Shown one piece after another: positions 23,360 to 33,709 of a DNA stretch of 64,000 bases. The notes under the pieces are model-generated. The model was given only the letters and a program-made list of their open reading frames with translations. It made no database searches and was not told where the DNA came from. The stretch comes from VXRD01 sp965242535 (GTDB lineage: Bacteria; Latescibacterota; UBA2968): the NCBI GenBank assembly GCA_965242535.1, contig OZ251458.1:4402001-4466000 (forward strand), read 5' to 3'. The position numbers and the translations under genes are program-made. The stretch's first letter is position 1. The number at the start of each line of letters is the position of its first letter.

Positions 23360-26300
23360 ATGTTGTACTTTCGTAAGGTTTGCCTTTTGGTTGCTCTGGC
23401 TTTGACTTTTGGAACGAGTGCGCTTTTCGCACAAGTGCCGGATGCGCCATCGGGTATTTCTGTCAAAATCGTGTCGCCCGCCGATAGTTCTTGGGTTGGC
23501 CTTAATGGCAAAATTACAGTTGAGGTGTCCAGTGCACACTTGCTGAGTGGACTGACAGCAGATAGTGCTACGGACACGGCCTTTGCCATGTTTAATATTA
23601 CCCGCCTTGCGCTTCTTCAAGATGCTGACGAGATCGGACAGTTTGATGGGATGGGTGATGATACTTATCTCTGCCATACTCAGGCAGATAATACTCCCGA
23701 AGTATCCACGAATAAGAAGAAGGTGACGTGGGAAGCAGCGGGTTGCAAAATAACCTCAACCATAACGAAGCATGGTAATGCCAACCCGCATGTTGTCAGA
23801 TATGTCATTGAGCTTCTACCCATTAACAACAGCGGACGGAAAGGTGGAATAACAGGTGTTTTTGCCGCTGTGAGGGCGACTGTGGGTACAGAAGGGCAAC
23901 GCGAAGTCTCCAATGTAAATCCCGGCGCCGACGGTAAGTTTCTTAGAATTGACACCGGGCGCCCTGTACAATCAGCTAATGTGTTCACAGAAGTGGGGAT
24001 CAGTAAGGATGCCGATGGGACGGTTGATGTAAGTGAGGATGCGAACGATAGCGGTGGTGATGATAAGAGAGATTTTAAGATCGGCGAGACGATCAATCTG
24101 ACAGCAAAACTCTCTTCTTTACAAGGTGCCCAAGATGCCACAGCAATCAAACTCGGCCTGTTTGCTTTTAGTGACGCCTATCAGGATGTGTATATGGCAG
24201 ACCCCGACAGTGCATTCGCGCTCCAGACGTTTAAGATTAATTCCGCACTCGGCAATGTCATGGGGGCTGGGCAAGGCGGCACTTTGATGCGTCACAGTGT
24301 AAAAGTTAATGCAGGGGATTTTGAGGTCCTTGACGCTGACGATGAGCTCATCGAGGACAACATACGGGTAAAGGTCGCTGTCTTCTTAGTGGATAGAGCC
24401 GGCAATATAGGTGCTGCTGCTGATTATGTTGACCCTGCCACTCCCGCATTGGGCGCGCCTTTCTCGGGGGATGCTACCGTTATCTATCGGGTAGATTCCA
24501 GGAAACCGAAGGTCGAGATCAAGCATCCCGTTGCCGTTGACAATCCCGACAGCAATCGCTTCACGGGTGCGATCGATACCACCTTTGCTGGTTTTCGCAA
24601 CAACAATGGTACGAGGAGTCTCGATGTCGATCTCAGGCCGTTGGAGTTGAACGTGGATGAAGGGTTGGATTCGCTGAGGGTGACCATTAAGACTCCGAAA
24701 GACTCGCTGGTGCATGCCGATATTACCGGGGACTATGATGAGACACCCGATAACCAGAAGATCGACACAGAGGACAAGTTCAAGACTGCTGGGGGTAATG
24801 ATCTGCCGAGTAGCAAGAAGGGCGGTCAACCCGTTGATCTGATGGTCATGGCGCAAGACTCGGTGGGCAACCGGACGACGGTGACCGTTAAAGGGGTCAT
24901 TTTCGATGAGGCTGCGCCCGCGCCCTCAAATCTATTCCCAGAGAATGTGGATTTGGGTGCGAACCCTGGTACGATCAACGAGGCAACGCGCCATCCAATC
25001 GTCAGGTTTGAGGAAGTTCTCGATTCGCTTTCGGTGCGCTTTGTTCAGAACATTGCCACCAACCCTCACAGGATCAGTCATGAAGTTGAGGAGGTCGGTG
25101 ATTTCAATGTGGGCAAAGACAATACCGTTACGGTGAACGATACGCTCAGGAATAATTTGACGTATTACTTCCAGCTCTTTGCTCGCGACCTCGCAGGCAA
25201 TGTGCATGTCACGGATGAGGATACGCTGAAGTTTCAAAAGAGCTTCAAAAATCCGCCAGCGAACATGTTTGTCGTCGAGGCAAAGCCCGACTCTCAGATT
25301 GCCGGCAAGGAGATAGAGCTGACTATTACTGCTGTTGACTCTGTGCAGAGGAATAAGAACAAGGATAGAGGCACAGCAGTGACGTATCGCAATTCTGTGC
25401 GCCTGAGTGCTTGGGACGGTGACGAGATGGCCTCGAGCGTGGTCTTTACTGGTGATGCCGTGGCTAAAAATGAGGACGGTACTTTCACCGTTGACGGCAG
25501 TGCCTGGAATGCTGGCGTGTTGGCTGAAGGCGTTGTTAAGGCGAAGTCGAACATGGTTCTCGACGACTTCACCATTAAGGTTGAAGATGTGAGTTCCACT
25601 GTTGTTGATGACGAAGCAAGAACCACGGTGAACTTCATGGGTGAAAAGACTGGCCTGTACGTCGATGCAGACCGGATGACGAAGTTCGTTGTGACCGCTT
25701 GGGAAGATGGCAAAGAAGCGAAGACGGTTAGCGGCGAGTTTGGCGTCAACGTGATGCCGACCGACAAGTTTGGCAATCCGTCCATTAAAAAGGTAACGGG
25801 CAATAGTGCGCTCGATACGCGGATAACCAACGCCAATCAGCTCAAGAACTTTAGTATCGTGCTTTCAGCCGATCATCCCGATGCTTCCGTGCCACAAGGC
25901 CCTCAGCCCATGGCCATCGAGGGTAAAACCTTCACGGTTAAAGCGCCCAATAGAAATGGTTCCGATCTGACAATTACGGCATCAGTTGCTGGTGTGGAAG
26001 CTGGAGCATCGGCTGCGTATCTGATCGCGAGAGGTTCTGTGACCGTCGACTACACGGGTGTTGCTCCGGCTCCTTCCGATTCGCTCGCAGGTCCTGCCTA
26101 TCTGACGGTGATGGATGTTGAGAACGATCAAGGGCACCGCGTCTTGGTGACTTTCCCGCTTTCAGCCGACCACGCGGAGGTAGATGAGTACCGTTTGTAT
26201 CGCCAGTACGATATTGGAGACGGGCGAGGTATGCAATTTATCCGGTGGGGCGAAGCGTATGAGCCTTCTGGTGCGGATTCTGTGGTGACGTATCCCGTAG

Positions 26301-27805
26301 GCGTGCCAGATGCTATGGCAACTCACTGGGCGATTGAAGCCATTGGTGCTAAGCCCTCTAGCCCGACGGTATCCGGTAAGCTGAGTGCCGCGGTTATCGC
26401 ATCACCTCGCACGCTGACCGCAGAACCGGTGGCTGCTCTGGATAATATGCCGCCAGATGCCGCTACCGATGTGATGCTCGATGCGAATACGATTTCTTGG
26501 ACGTTGTCGCCCAGCGAAGGCCCAACGACTGAGACTTACACGAACTCTTGGACCGGCCAAGCGGGTATCGCAATTCCCGGCGTGACGGGGTACGAGATTA
26601 TGGTCGGCCTCAGCGAAGATGCGATGAACTCCGTCGGTAAAGTTGGTGCTGGTGTGTCTAGCTTTGCTTTGAGCGCAGAGGTGATCGCTCCTTTGATTGT
26701 CGCAGGCGTGATTACCCAAGAGCAACTCGCACGACTGATCGCAACGGATCTCCTTGGCGTTATGGTTCGCGTGGACGCGCTCGACGTCTCCAATAGCGTG
26801 CCGAGTATGATTTACACCGTTGTAGAAATGGGGCGCAGGGAGTTCACGAGTGCGGAGGGCACTCCCGTCTTTATCGTCAATTTGGAAGGCGATATGACGG
26901 TTGGCTTTGACGATTTCATGGCCTTTGCCGCGGCGTATGGTACCAGTGAAGACGCCGATGCCTGGAATGTTCAAGCCGATCTCAACGACGATGGTCGAGT
27001 GGACTTCGCCGACTTCATCCTGTTCGTCGGCTCCTATGGCATGACCGCGCAGGGGCCTTCGTCCAAGCCCGTTATTCTGCCTCCCGGCGTGAATGAAAAT
27101 GCGGAATTTTCGCTCCGCTTGGGCAGTGAGCGCGTTGTGGTTGGTCAGAACGTGTTTGTGGATGTGTCTCTTGCAAACGTGCAGGCTTTGATGGGTTACG
27201 GGTTTGTGCTCAACTACGATGCCGATAAGTTCGAATTCGTGGAAGCCGCCCCCACCGATCAGGATCTGCTCAAATCCACGGGTGGCGAAACCCCGCTGTT
27301 TAGCTCCATCGCCAACGAATCCGGCCGGGTTTCCATTGCCAACGCAGTGGTCAATGGCTCGGAGATTTCCGGCGGTGGCGACATCGTGCGGTTGACCTTC
27401 CGCGTGTTGCAAGAGTTTTCGGAGAACGCTCGGTTTGAAATTGCCGAGGGTCTGGTGTTCGACCCACAGCAACTTTCCAACCCGGCGGTGGTCGCAGGTG
27501 TGCTCGATGTTCAGACCACACCCACAGAGTTTGCACTGCTTCAGAATTTCCCCAACCCGTTCAACCCAGAAACGACAATCGGGTATGAACTGGCCGAATC
27601 TGCCGACGTGACGCTCCAGATTTACAATGTCGTGGGTCAGGTCGTGCGGACGTTGATCGCGGCTGAATCGCAGGCGGCTGGTCGCTACCAGATCCGTTGG
27701 GACGGGATGGATGATCGCGGGGTGTCGGTTTCCAGTGGGATTTACTTCTACCGGATCTCGGCAGGGGAGTTCCAAACCGTGCGGAAGCTGATGCTGCTCA
27801 AGTAA
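23360..27805 (+). CDS. Giant secreted protein with dockerin-like and cohesin-like modules and sorting tail
   Basis: 1481 residues. A signal peptide ends SALFAQ (about residue 25). The long middle section is made of beta-rich modules, with an Ig/fibronectin-like feel (DRAGNIGAA, DSVGNRTTVTV, RDLAGNVHV). Residues about 1170-1225 form a dockerin-like pair of calcium loops (VGFDDFMAFAAAYG and DLNDDGRVDFADFILFVGSYG). A cohesin-like domain follows (LRLGSERVVVGQNVFVDVSL...MGYGFVLNYDADKFEF). The last 90 residues are a sorting tail, FPNPFNPETTIGYEL...GIYFYRI, of the type recognised in type IX-like secretion. The start ATG 23360 has AAGGAGG. It is probably a surface scaffold or adhesin. Confidence 0.8.
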   Translation: MLYFRKVCLLVALALTFGTSALFAQVPDAPSGISVKIVSPADSSWVGLNGKITVEVSSAHLLSGLTADSATDTAFAMFNITRLALLQDADEIGQFDGMGDDTYLCHTQADNTPEVSTNKKKVTWEAAGCKITSTITKHGNANPHVVRYVIELLPINNSGRKGGITGVFAAVRATVGTEGQREVSNVNPGADGKFLRIDTGRPVQSANVFTEVGISKDADGTVDVSEDANDSGGDDKRDFKIGETINLTAKLSSLQGAQDATAIKLGLFAFSDAYQDVYMADPDSAFALQTFKINSALGNVMGAGQGGTLMRHSVKVNAGDFEVLDADDELIEDNIRVKVAVFLVDRAGNIGAAADYVDPATPALGAPFSGDATVIYRVDSRKPKVEIKHPVAVDNPDSNRFTGAIDTTFAGFRNNNGTRSLDVDLRPLELNVDEGLDSLRVTIKTPKDSLVHADITGDYDETPDNQKIDTEDKFKTAGGNDLPSSKKGGQPVDLMVMAQDSVGNRTTVTVKGVIFDEAAPAPSNLFPENVDLGANPGTINEATRHPIVRFEEVLDSLSVRFVQNIATNPHRISHEVEEVGDFNVGKDNTVTVNDTLRNNLTYYFQLFARDLAGNVHVTDEDTLKFQKSFKNPPANMFVVEAKPDSQIAGKEIELTITAVDSVQRNKNKDRGTAVTYRNSVRLSAWDGDEMASSVVFTGDAVAKNEDGTFTVDGSAWNAGVLAEGVVKAKSNMVLDDFTIKVEDVSSTVVDDEARTTVNFMGEKTGLYVDADRMTKFVVTAWEDGKEAKTVSGEFGVNVMPTDKFGNPSIKKVTGNSALDTRITNANQLKNFSIVLSADHPDASVPQGPQPMAIEGKTFTVKAPNRNGSDLTITASVAGVEAGASAAYLIARGSVTVDYTGVAPAPSDSLAGPAYLTVMDVENDQGHRVLVTFPLSADHAEVDEYRLYRQYDIGDGRGMQFIRWGEAYEPSGADSVVTYPVGVPDAMATHWAIEAIGAKPSSPTVSGKLSAAVIASPRTLTAEPVAALDNMPPDAATDVMLDANTISWTLSPSEGPTTETYTNSWTGQAGIAIPGVTGYEIMVGLSEDAMNSVGKVGAGVSSFALSAEVIAPLIVAGVITQEQLARLIATDLLGVMVRVDALDVSNSVPSMIYTVVEMGRREFTSAEGTPVFIVNLEGDMTVGFDDFMAFAAAYGTSEDADAWNVQADLNDDGRVDFADFILFVGSYGMTAQGPSSKPVILPPGVNENAEFSLRLGSERVVVGQNVFVDVSLANVQALMGYGFVLNYDADKFEFVEAAPTDQDLLKSTGGETPLFSSIANESGRVSIANAVVNGSEISGGGDIVRLTFRVLQEFSENARFEIAEGLVFDPQQLSNPAVVAGVLDVQTTPTEFALLQNFPNPFNPETTIGYELAESADVTLQIYNVVGQVVRTLIAAESQAAGRYQIRWDGMDDRGVSVSSGIYFYRISAGEFQTVRKLMLLK

Positions 27806-27816
27806 TCCGCTTCAGT

Positions 27817-27857
27817 GTCTGGGAAGTTTCACACCGAGACTTCCCAGACTTTTTTTG
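27817..27857 (+). terminator. Rho-independent terminator
   Basis: Arms GTCTGGGAAGT and ACTTCCCAGAC with TTTTTTT, 12 bases after the stop of the giant protein gene. Confidence 0.9.
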
Positions 27858-27900
27858 CTTCTTTTGCGAAGGAGCAGTTTTCAGTTAAAGGAGTGTGCAA

Positions 27901-30876
27901 ATGTTGAAAAAAGGATTGTTGTTGATTGCCGCTCTGGCGTTGATGGCATTTGTGGGACAAGCTTCTGCACAGACTCTGTCTTTGGACATTGACGCCAGCG
28001 ACAATAAAATGGATGATGGCAATACATCGGGCATGGTTGCGGGTGAAGGTACCGATGTTGTCGTCGAGGTGTTTATCACTGGATTGACAGGGCCGTTTAG
28101 TGGTGGTGAGGTGGTCTTTAATACGGATATGCTGACCATCAAAGAGAACGGCGCCGCCGGAGCTCCAGGGCTCCTGACCATAGCTCCTGCAGGTGGTAAA
28201 ACCGTTTCTCTTGCTAGTCTTTCACCTGTTACTCTATCCAACGGCTATTTGGCGACTGTTACGCTTACAACTGCTTCTGATGTAACAGGCATGGAGTTCA
28301 CCGTTGGTGCTAGTGTGCGTAATTTGGTTGGTGGTGGAACTGATATGATTACCGCGATGACGCCATTGACGTTTAATGCCTCTACTACGCCGCCCATGCC
28401 ACCCACAACACCTCCCACAGATACGACGACAACGCCACCGACAACGCCACCGACACCACCCACAACACCGCCGACAACGCCACCCACGGATACGACTACA
28501 ACGCCGCCGACAATGCCGCCAGAGCCGATGCCGATGCCGATGATGGTGCCTGCGTTGGATATTGACGACAGCGGCAATGGCATGAACGATGGTAATACAT
28601 CGGGGAATGCCAAGGCCGGTAGCACTGTTGTCGTCGAGGTTTTTGCCGGTGAGTTGTCAGAGGCGGTTGGTGGTGGCAGTATCACCTTTTCGCAGGTTCC
28701 CACGAACTTCGTTTTTGCCGATGGGTTATCCATGCTGGGGGAAGCCGAGGATGGCGGTAGGACGATTCGGTTTAGTGGTCTCGGTGATGGGCTTGCTACC
28801 CTGAACGCCTATGGTCATGTGGGGACTGCTATGTTTATGGTTGCCACAGTACCCGCCACGATTAGCGTTGAAGCGTTGAGTGTGATTTTTGCTTCAGGTG
28901 CCGAGGCTATAGCTGTCGATGATGTGTCGGTGATGATCAATCCGCCTCCCCCGCCCTCTCTGATGGCCTCGGATACTATGGTCGAGGTGCCTTATGGGGG
29001 CAGCAATACGGCTACGGTAACGGCGATGAATTTTGATGCCGATGCCACAATTACCTTTACTGTCGATCCGATGGATGCCGTTGAGATGTCTCAGGAAGGT
29101 GCTGTATTGACGCTTACGGCGAGCGGTTCGGCGACGGTGACTGTGACGGCCAGCGATGGCACGGTCAGCACGGATTCGGTTACCATTACGTTTGAAGAAG
29201 CGGCGCCGCCATTTATCTTGACCGCCTCTGAAGATATGGTGACGATCCCCCGTGGCGGAAGTGCGATGATTACGTTCACCGCCTCGGGCTTTGAAGAGGG
29301 TGCTGACATTGAATTCGACGTGCAATCCAACAGCGATGGTTCTATTACGATTAGGCGAGAGCAACAAGGCGCGGTTTTGACGCTTACCGCCAGTGGCCCC
29401 GGTTCCGCTTCTGTGACCGTGATGGCCAATGTTGGGGAAAGCTCGACCAACGCGGTCAGCGTCGCGTTTAATGCCCCGCCTCCAGAACTTATGTCGGATC
29501 AAGAAAGCCCTGTCACAATCCCTCGTGATGCCGATGTTATGGTGACGGTGACGGCGATTGGCTTTCCCGCAGGTGCGAATATCAATTTTGCCGTAGATGT
29601 CGATGGTTCCGTCGAGACGGCCATCGTTCAACAGGTGGCGGAAAATGGCGTATTGACGCTTACGGCCAGTGGTGTTGCTCCTGCTTCTGTGACCGTGACG
29701 GCCAGTGCGGGTGAAGGCGACGACAGGATGACCACCGAATCTCTCATGATCCAATTCGTGCCCCAACCGCCCGAGTTGATCGCTTCTGAGACGATGGTGG
29801 AGATTCCGTATGAAGGCAGTGCCACCGTGACCGTGACGGCCGTGGGTTTTGCCGAAGGTGCGGATATCGCTTTTGTCGCTTTACCGGTAGATGGCGTCGA
29901 GGTATCCCGCGATGGTGCGGTTTTGACGCTTACGGCTACCAGCGCAATTACGGTGACCGTGGCCGCCAGCGTTGGCGAAAAGGAAACCGAAGCGATTACC
30001 ATTGAGTTCACCGAGGAAGTCGTTCCCCTGCTCATGGCGGACATGTCGATTGTCACGATCCCGCGCGGTGGTACGGCGATGGCGACGGTGACGGCGATGA
30101 ATTTCGCCGAGGATGCGATGATTACCTTCGATGTTTCTGCCGAGGGTTCGGCTATGATCGAACATGCTCAAGATGGCGTTACGTTGACGGTTACGGGCAG
30201 TGGCCTCGGTTCGTCTGTCGTGACGATTACAGCCACCGATGGCACGTTCACAACCAAAGCCATCACCGTTCAGTTCGACGAGCAGGTCGCCGTTGAATTG
30301 TCGTCTTTTGTCGGCGAGGTGATCGAAGAGCGCGTGGTGCTCAACTGGGCGACGGCTTCGCAGACCAATAACGCGGGGTTCCGCGTGCTTCGCAGCACGG
30401 ATCGGGAAACCTACGAGGTGGTCAGTGAATTGATCGTCGGTGCAGGTACGACCGATCAGTTGATGGATTACACGTTTGAGGATGCCAGTCTTCCCGCGGT
30501 TGAGCGCGTGTATTACGTGCTCGAGCAGATCGACATCGATGGCACGGTGCATCGTTCCAATCCCATCGAGGTTCTGTTGGGCGCGCGGTTCTTGTTGCCC
30601 ACGGAATTTTCCTCATCTGTCTATCCCAATCCGTTCAACCCGAGCACGACCATTTCCTACGATTTGCCCGTTGATGCCGATGTTTCTGTCGTCATTTACG
30701 ACGCGCTCGGTCAGGAGATTCGTCGACTCGTAAGCGAGTATCGCACGGCGGGGCGTTATAGCGTGCGGTGGGATGCTCAAGACCATCAGGGCCGTAGCGT
30801 TGGTAGCGGCGTTTATATCGCCAAAATCAAGGCGGGTCAGCATACGGCCCTGCAAAAGATGTTGCTGTTGAAGTAA
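27901..30876 (+). CDS. Giant secreted repeat protein with cohesin-like domains and sorting tail
   Basis: 991 residues. Signal peptide to QASAQ (about 24). Two cohesin-like domains begin LDIDASDNKMDDGNTSG and LDIDDSGNGMNDGNTSG, separated by a Pro/Thr linker of about 55 residues (PPTTPPTDTTTTPP repeats). Five modules of about 73 residues follow, each starting like VTIPRGGSAMITFTASGF and rich in TLTASGSATVTV (bacterial Ig-like). A fibronectin-like segment (VELSSFVGEV...VLNWATAS) leads to the same sorting tail, YPNPFNPSTTISYDL...GVYIAKI. Cohesin-like domains here and the dockerin-like module in the gene upstream suggest that the two proteins could dock to each other; this is inference. Start ATG 27901 with AAAGGAG. 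Confidence 0.8.
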   Translation: MLKKGLLLIAALALMAFVGQASAQTLSLDIDASDNKMDDGNTSGMVAGEGTDVVVEVFITGLTGPFSGGEVVFNTDMLTIKENGAAGAPGLLTIAPAGGKTVSLASLSPVTLSNGYLATVTLTTASDVTGMEFTVGASVRNLVGGGTDMITAMTPLTFNASTTPPMPPTTPPTDTTTTPPTTPPTPPTTPPTTPPTDTTTTPPTMPPEPMPMPMMVPALDIDDSGNGMNDGNTSGNAKAGSTVVVEVFAGELSEAVGGGSITFSQVPTNFVFADGLSMLGEAEDGGRTIRFSGLGDGLATLNAYGHVGTAMFMVATVPATISVEALSVIFASGAEAIAVDDVSVMINPPPPPSLMASDTMVEVPYGGSNTATVTAMNFDADATITFTVDPMDAVEMSQEGAVLTLTASGSATVTVTASDGTVSTDSVTITFEEAAPPFILTASEDMVTIPRGGSAMITFTASGFEEGADIEFDVQSNSDGSITIRREQQGAVLTLTASGPGSASVTVMANVGESSTNAVSVAFNAPPPELMSDQESPVTIPRDADVMVTVTAIGFPAGANINFAVDVDGSVETAIVQQVAENGVLTLTASGVAPASVTVTASAGEGDDRMTTESLMIQFVPQPPELIASETMVEIPYEGSATVTVTAVGFAEGADIAFVALPVDGVEVSRDGAVLTLTATSAITVTVAASVGEKETEAITIEFTEEVVPLLMADMSIVTIPRGGTAMATVTAMNFAEDAMITFDVSAEGSAMIEHAQDGVTLTVTGSGLGSSVVTITATDGTFTTKAITVQFDEQVAVELSSFVGEVIEERVVLNWATASQTNNAGFRVLRSTDRETYEVVSELIVGAGTTDQLMDYTFEDASLPAVERVYYVLEQIDIDGTVHRSNPIEVLLGARFLLPTEFSSSVYPNPFNPSTTISYDLPVDADVSVVIYDALGQEIRRLVSEYRTAGRYSVRWDAQDHQGRSVGSGVYIAKIKAGQHTALQKMLLLK

Positions 30877-30894
30877 GCCGTTTTTCAGCGGTTC

Positions 30895-30934
30895 AAAAAG
30901 GCCATTGGGCATATATGTCCAGTGGCCTTTTTTA
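30895..30934 (+). terminator. Rho-independent terminator
   Basis: Arms AAAAAGGCCA and TGGCCTTTTT around an inner hairpin GGGCATATATGTCC, 18 bases after the stop. Confidence 0.9.
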
Positions 30935-31030
30935 TTGCCATACCGCAAAGGTAAAACTATATTCGAGCGCGATTTTGGCACGGGCCGTCTGCAATGCGCG
31001 GCGCGATTTTGTCGAAAAAGGAGAAACACG

Positions 31031-31804
31031 ATGATTGCGAATCTCGATATGGAAAAAGATAAATTTCACCTGGAGGCGTGCCGCGATCCGTCCGTGGATG
31101 CGATGAACGATAAGGGCGAGACAGGCGTGCATATTGCAGCGCGTCTGAACTTGCCCATCCTGATCAAAGACCTGCTGGATCAGGGAGCCGATGTCAACGC
31201 AAAGGCCGAATGGGGCATAACGCCGTTGCACGTTGCAGCGGAGTACAACGCAGTCGAAACGACCCGGGTTTTGCTGAACCATGGGGCCGATGTCTGCGCC
31301 AATGCGGAATTTAGGGGAACGCCGCTGCATGTTGCGGCAAAGAAAAACGCCTGTGAGATCGCCGCGTTGTTGTTGAAACGCGGTGTCCATGTCCATGCAA
31401 AGGCCGACGATTGCAAGACGCCATTGCACTATGCCTCGTGGCACAACGCGCTTAAAACGGCAAAGTTGTTGCTCAACCACGGCGCCGATGTCAACGCAAG
31501 GGGCAACGATTGCAAGACGCCGTTGCACTATGCGGCGTGGCACAACGCGCTTAAAATGGCAAAGTTGTTGCTCAACCACGGGGCCGATGTCAACGCAAGG
31601 GGCGATGATGCCATGACGCCATTGCACTATGCGGCGGTGGTCGATGCCCATGAGATGGAAGCGTTTTTGCTAAGCAAAGGGGCCGATGGCAACGCAGAGG
31701 ACACATTTGGCGATACGCCCTGCGCGTTGCGAAAGAGAACGATAGAGATCGAACGGGCGATTGATGAAGCCATACGAGCGGTAAGGAAAGAACAAAAATC
31801 ATGA
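31031..31804 (+). CDS. Ankyrin-repeat protein
   Basis: 257 residues with six ankyrin repeats of 33 residues (core TPLHYAAWHNALKMAKLLLNHGADVNAR), apparently without a signal peptide, so probably cytoplasmic. The first repeat (GVHIAARLNLPILIKDLL) is closely like the first ankyrin repeat of the kinase at 61765. Two middle repeats are near-identical at DNA level, a recent internal duplication. The start ATG 31031 follows AAAGGAG. Its stop overlaps the start of the PIN-domain gene by four bases (ATGA), so the two are translated together. Confidence 0.85.
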   Translation: MIANLDMEKDKFHLEACRDPSVDAMNDKGETGVHIAARLNLPILIKDLLDQGADVNAKAEWGITPLHVAAEYNAVETTRVLLNHGADVCANAEFRGTPLHVAAKKNACEIAALLLKRGVHVHAKADDCKTPLHYASWHNALKTAKLLLNHGADVNARGNDCKTPLHYAAWHNALKMAKLLLNHGADVNARGDDAMTPLHYAAVVDAHEMEAFLLSKGADGNAEDTFGDTPCALRKRTIEIERAIDEAIRAVRKEQKS

Positions 31805-32235
31805 TGCAGATCGTTTTGGATACCAACGTAATTATCAGTGCCATCCTGAATCCGTACGGGAGTCCGGGTAAGATACTCGATCAGGTCTTTGACCAGGAAA
31901 TATCACTTTGTCTCTCGCCTCCTCTAATAGCCGAAATCCGGCGCGTCCTTCGTTATCCAAAGATAGTTGAGTTAATAAGACGGAGAGGGAGGACTGTTGA
32001 GTGGGCGGAAGAGCAAAGAGATAAAATCTTTGAAATAGCGCGAGTAACCACGGGGCAGATAACCATAAACTGGATAGATACCGATCCAGAAGATGACAAG
32101 GTACTGGAATGTGCCGTTGAAGCCCATGCCGATTACATCATTTCGGGCGATCAACATCTCAAGGATTTGAGTAATTTTCAAGGCATTCCCATTCTCACAC
32201 CAAAGGCCCTTTTGGATATGTTGATTAACCCTTGA
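31801..32235 (+). CDS. PIN-domain ribonuclease-like toxin (COG1569 type)
   Basis: 144 residues. PIN acidic residues are visible: VLDTNVIISAIL (Asp near residue 7), SPPLIAEIRRVL (Glu), and DPEDDKVLECA...ADYIISGDQHL (acidic cluster). PIN proteins are Mg-dependent RNases, usually the toxin of a two-gene system with a small antitoxin upstream. Here the upstream overlapping gene is instead an ankyrin protein. The start ATG is at 31801 or 31804. Confidence 0.8.
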   Translation: MMQIVLDTNVIISAILNPYGSPGKILDQVFDQEISLCLSPPLIAEIRRVLRYPKIVELIRRRGRTVEWAEEQRDKIFEIARVTTGQITINWIDTDPEDDKVLECAVEAHADYIISGDQHLKDLSNFQGIPILTPKALLDMLINP

Positions 32236-32514
32236 GTACTCTGAAAATTAAATAATTCGGGATTTCAATTTTTTTAGAGAATGATGGACGCGATGCCGTA
32301 CATCAAATAAGCCATCGCCAACCGTGCCATCGCAAAAGTCCATCAACGAAAGCCATCAGGCACAGCGCGCAAGTCCGTCTCGCAACCAACATCCCTTTTG
32401 CAACCCACCTTGCAGGCCAACGCATGTTGTTCTATTACAAAAGCGCTTTGCGCTGTGCCTAGCCCCTCGGCGCATGAGAGCGGCATTTTTTGCTTACTTT
32501 TTGTTGCTGTTGAC

Positions 32515-33709
32515 CATACTACGCGACAAAACTAAGAATCGGGTAAAAATCGCGCTTCTTTTAGGATTTTCAGACAGCGTTGGAATGTGCGTGCGTGGTC
32601 TTGAATATTCAAAAGGACATATTGCAGATAATCGAGTCCATATCGAAAGAGACTTTTCTCTTTTTTCTCATGGTTTTTTATTTTGAGCGGGGTGTGGTGG
32701 GCGCGCGCTTCGCCCATGAGATGGGCCCAACACACGGCGAGGGTCAAGAGCGCGATGAGTTTTTCGATGCGGTCGGCGTCGGTGAGATGGGTCTGTTCGA
32801 GATCAAAGCCTCGGCGTTTGAGGTTGGCAAAAAGGACTTCAATACTCCATCGTTTTTTATAGGTCTTGAGTGCGTCAATGCCTTGTGTGTTGCTGCCGAC
32901 CATCACCCATTCCTCTGGGCATCGGATTGCCGATAAAGAGAGCGATTGTCCATAGACGCGCCCGGGTTTTGGCAAGGTCGTTTGCTGATTCAAGGTCAGA
33001 TTGGCGAATCGTTTTTTCAATGGAATCGCTTTTTGTCCCGTTTCGAGGATCGCGTTTTCTTTGAGGCGAATGACAAAAGGCATGTTGTTTTCGGTCAACC
33101 ACTTAAACCATTTTCGCCCAATAAATTCGCGGTCGGCCACCAAGGCGCGAATCTTACAGGTCTTGATGTGTTGACGGACCCGTTTCATGAGGTCTATGCG
33201 CTCTTGCGTGCTCGAGTTGCCCTTTTTGTGGAGCATCTTGAAGCAAATGGGAAACGCCATGTCTCGATAGAGGATGCCCACGGTCAGGAGATTGATCGAC
33301 ACCTTACCCAACGACCATTGGGTCCGGTCCATGGCGAGGATAAAATCCGATTTGACCGGTAAGAGATGCAGAATCAAGCCCGTTGCCCAATCTTCCGGTA
33401 GCGTGAACTCGGCGAAAAAACGTTGGATTCTGCGGTAGTTGGATTTTGGCTTCACTTTGCCATTGAGCGCATTGGCCAGTTTGGTCAAATTGACGGTCGT
33501 CACTTTCATCAAGGCCAAGAGAAAGGCCGAGAGGAAGGTCACCCGGGCTTTGTGCCAAGGAAAATGCGCTTGCAAGATGGGGTACAGTTGCATAACTTGA
33601 TCCGACATAGACCTGTGCTTTCCGAGAAGGGGTGAGGGTTTTTGCGGATAACTTAAATCTAACTCTTTTTCAGATTTTGCACAGGTCTTTATTTTTTGTC
33701 GCGTAGTAT
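32515..33709 (-). mobile_element. IS4-family insertion sequence, copy 1 (1195 bp)
   Basis: Perfect 17-bp inverted ends CATACTACGCGACAAAA at both sides and a 9-bp target duplication GCTGTTGAC (32506-32514 and 33710-33718 on the flanks). It carries one transposase gene. Confidence 0.95.
32532..33608 (-). CDS. IS4-family transposase
   Basis: 358 residues, DDE enzyme. Catalytic residues: first Asp in LAMDRTQWSLG, second in LVADREFIG, and the Glu in the IS4 signature YKKRWSIEVLFANLK, which fits the Y-x2-R-x3-E-x6-K pattern exactly. The reading frame is intact. It is over 95% identical to the copy at 58319. Confidence 0.95.
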   Translation of the reverse strand: MSDQVMQLYPILQAHFPWHKARVTFLSAFLLALMKVTTVNLTKLANALNGKVKPKSNYRRIQRFFAEFTLPEDWATGLILHLLPVKSDFILAMDRTQWSLGKVSINLLTVGILYRDMAFPICFKMLHKKGNSSTQERIDLMKRVRQHIKTCKIRALVADREFIGRKWFKWLTENNMPFVIRLKENAILETGQKAIPLKKRFANLTLNQQTTLPKPGRVYGQSLSLSAIRCPEEWVMVGSNTQGIDALKTYKKRWSIEVLFANLKRRGFDLEQTHLTDADRIEKLIALLTLAVCWAHLMGEARAHHTPLKIKNHEKKEKSLFRYGLDYLQYVLLNIQDHARTFQRCLKILKEARFLPDS

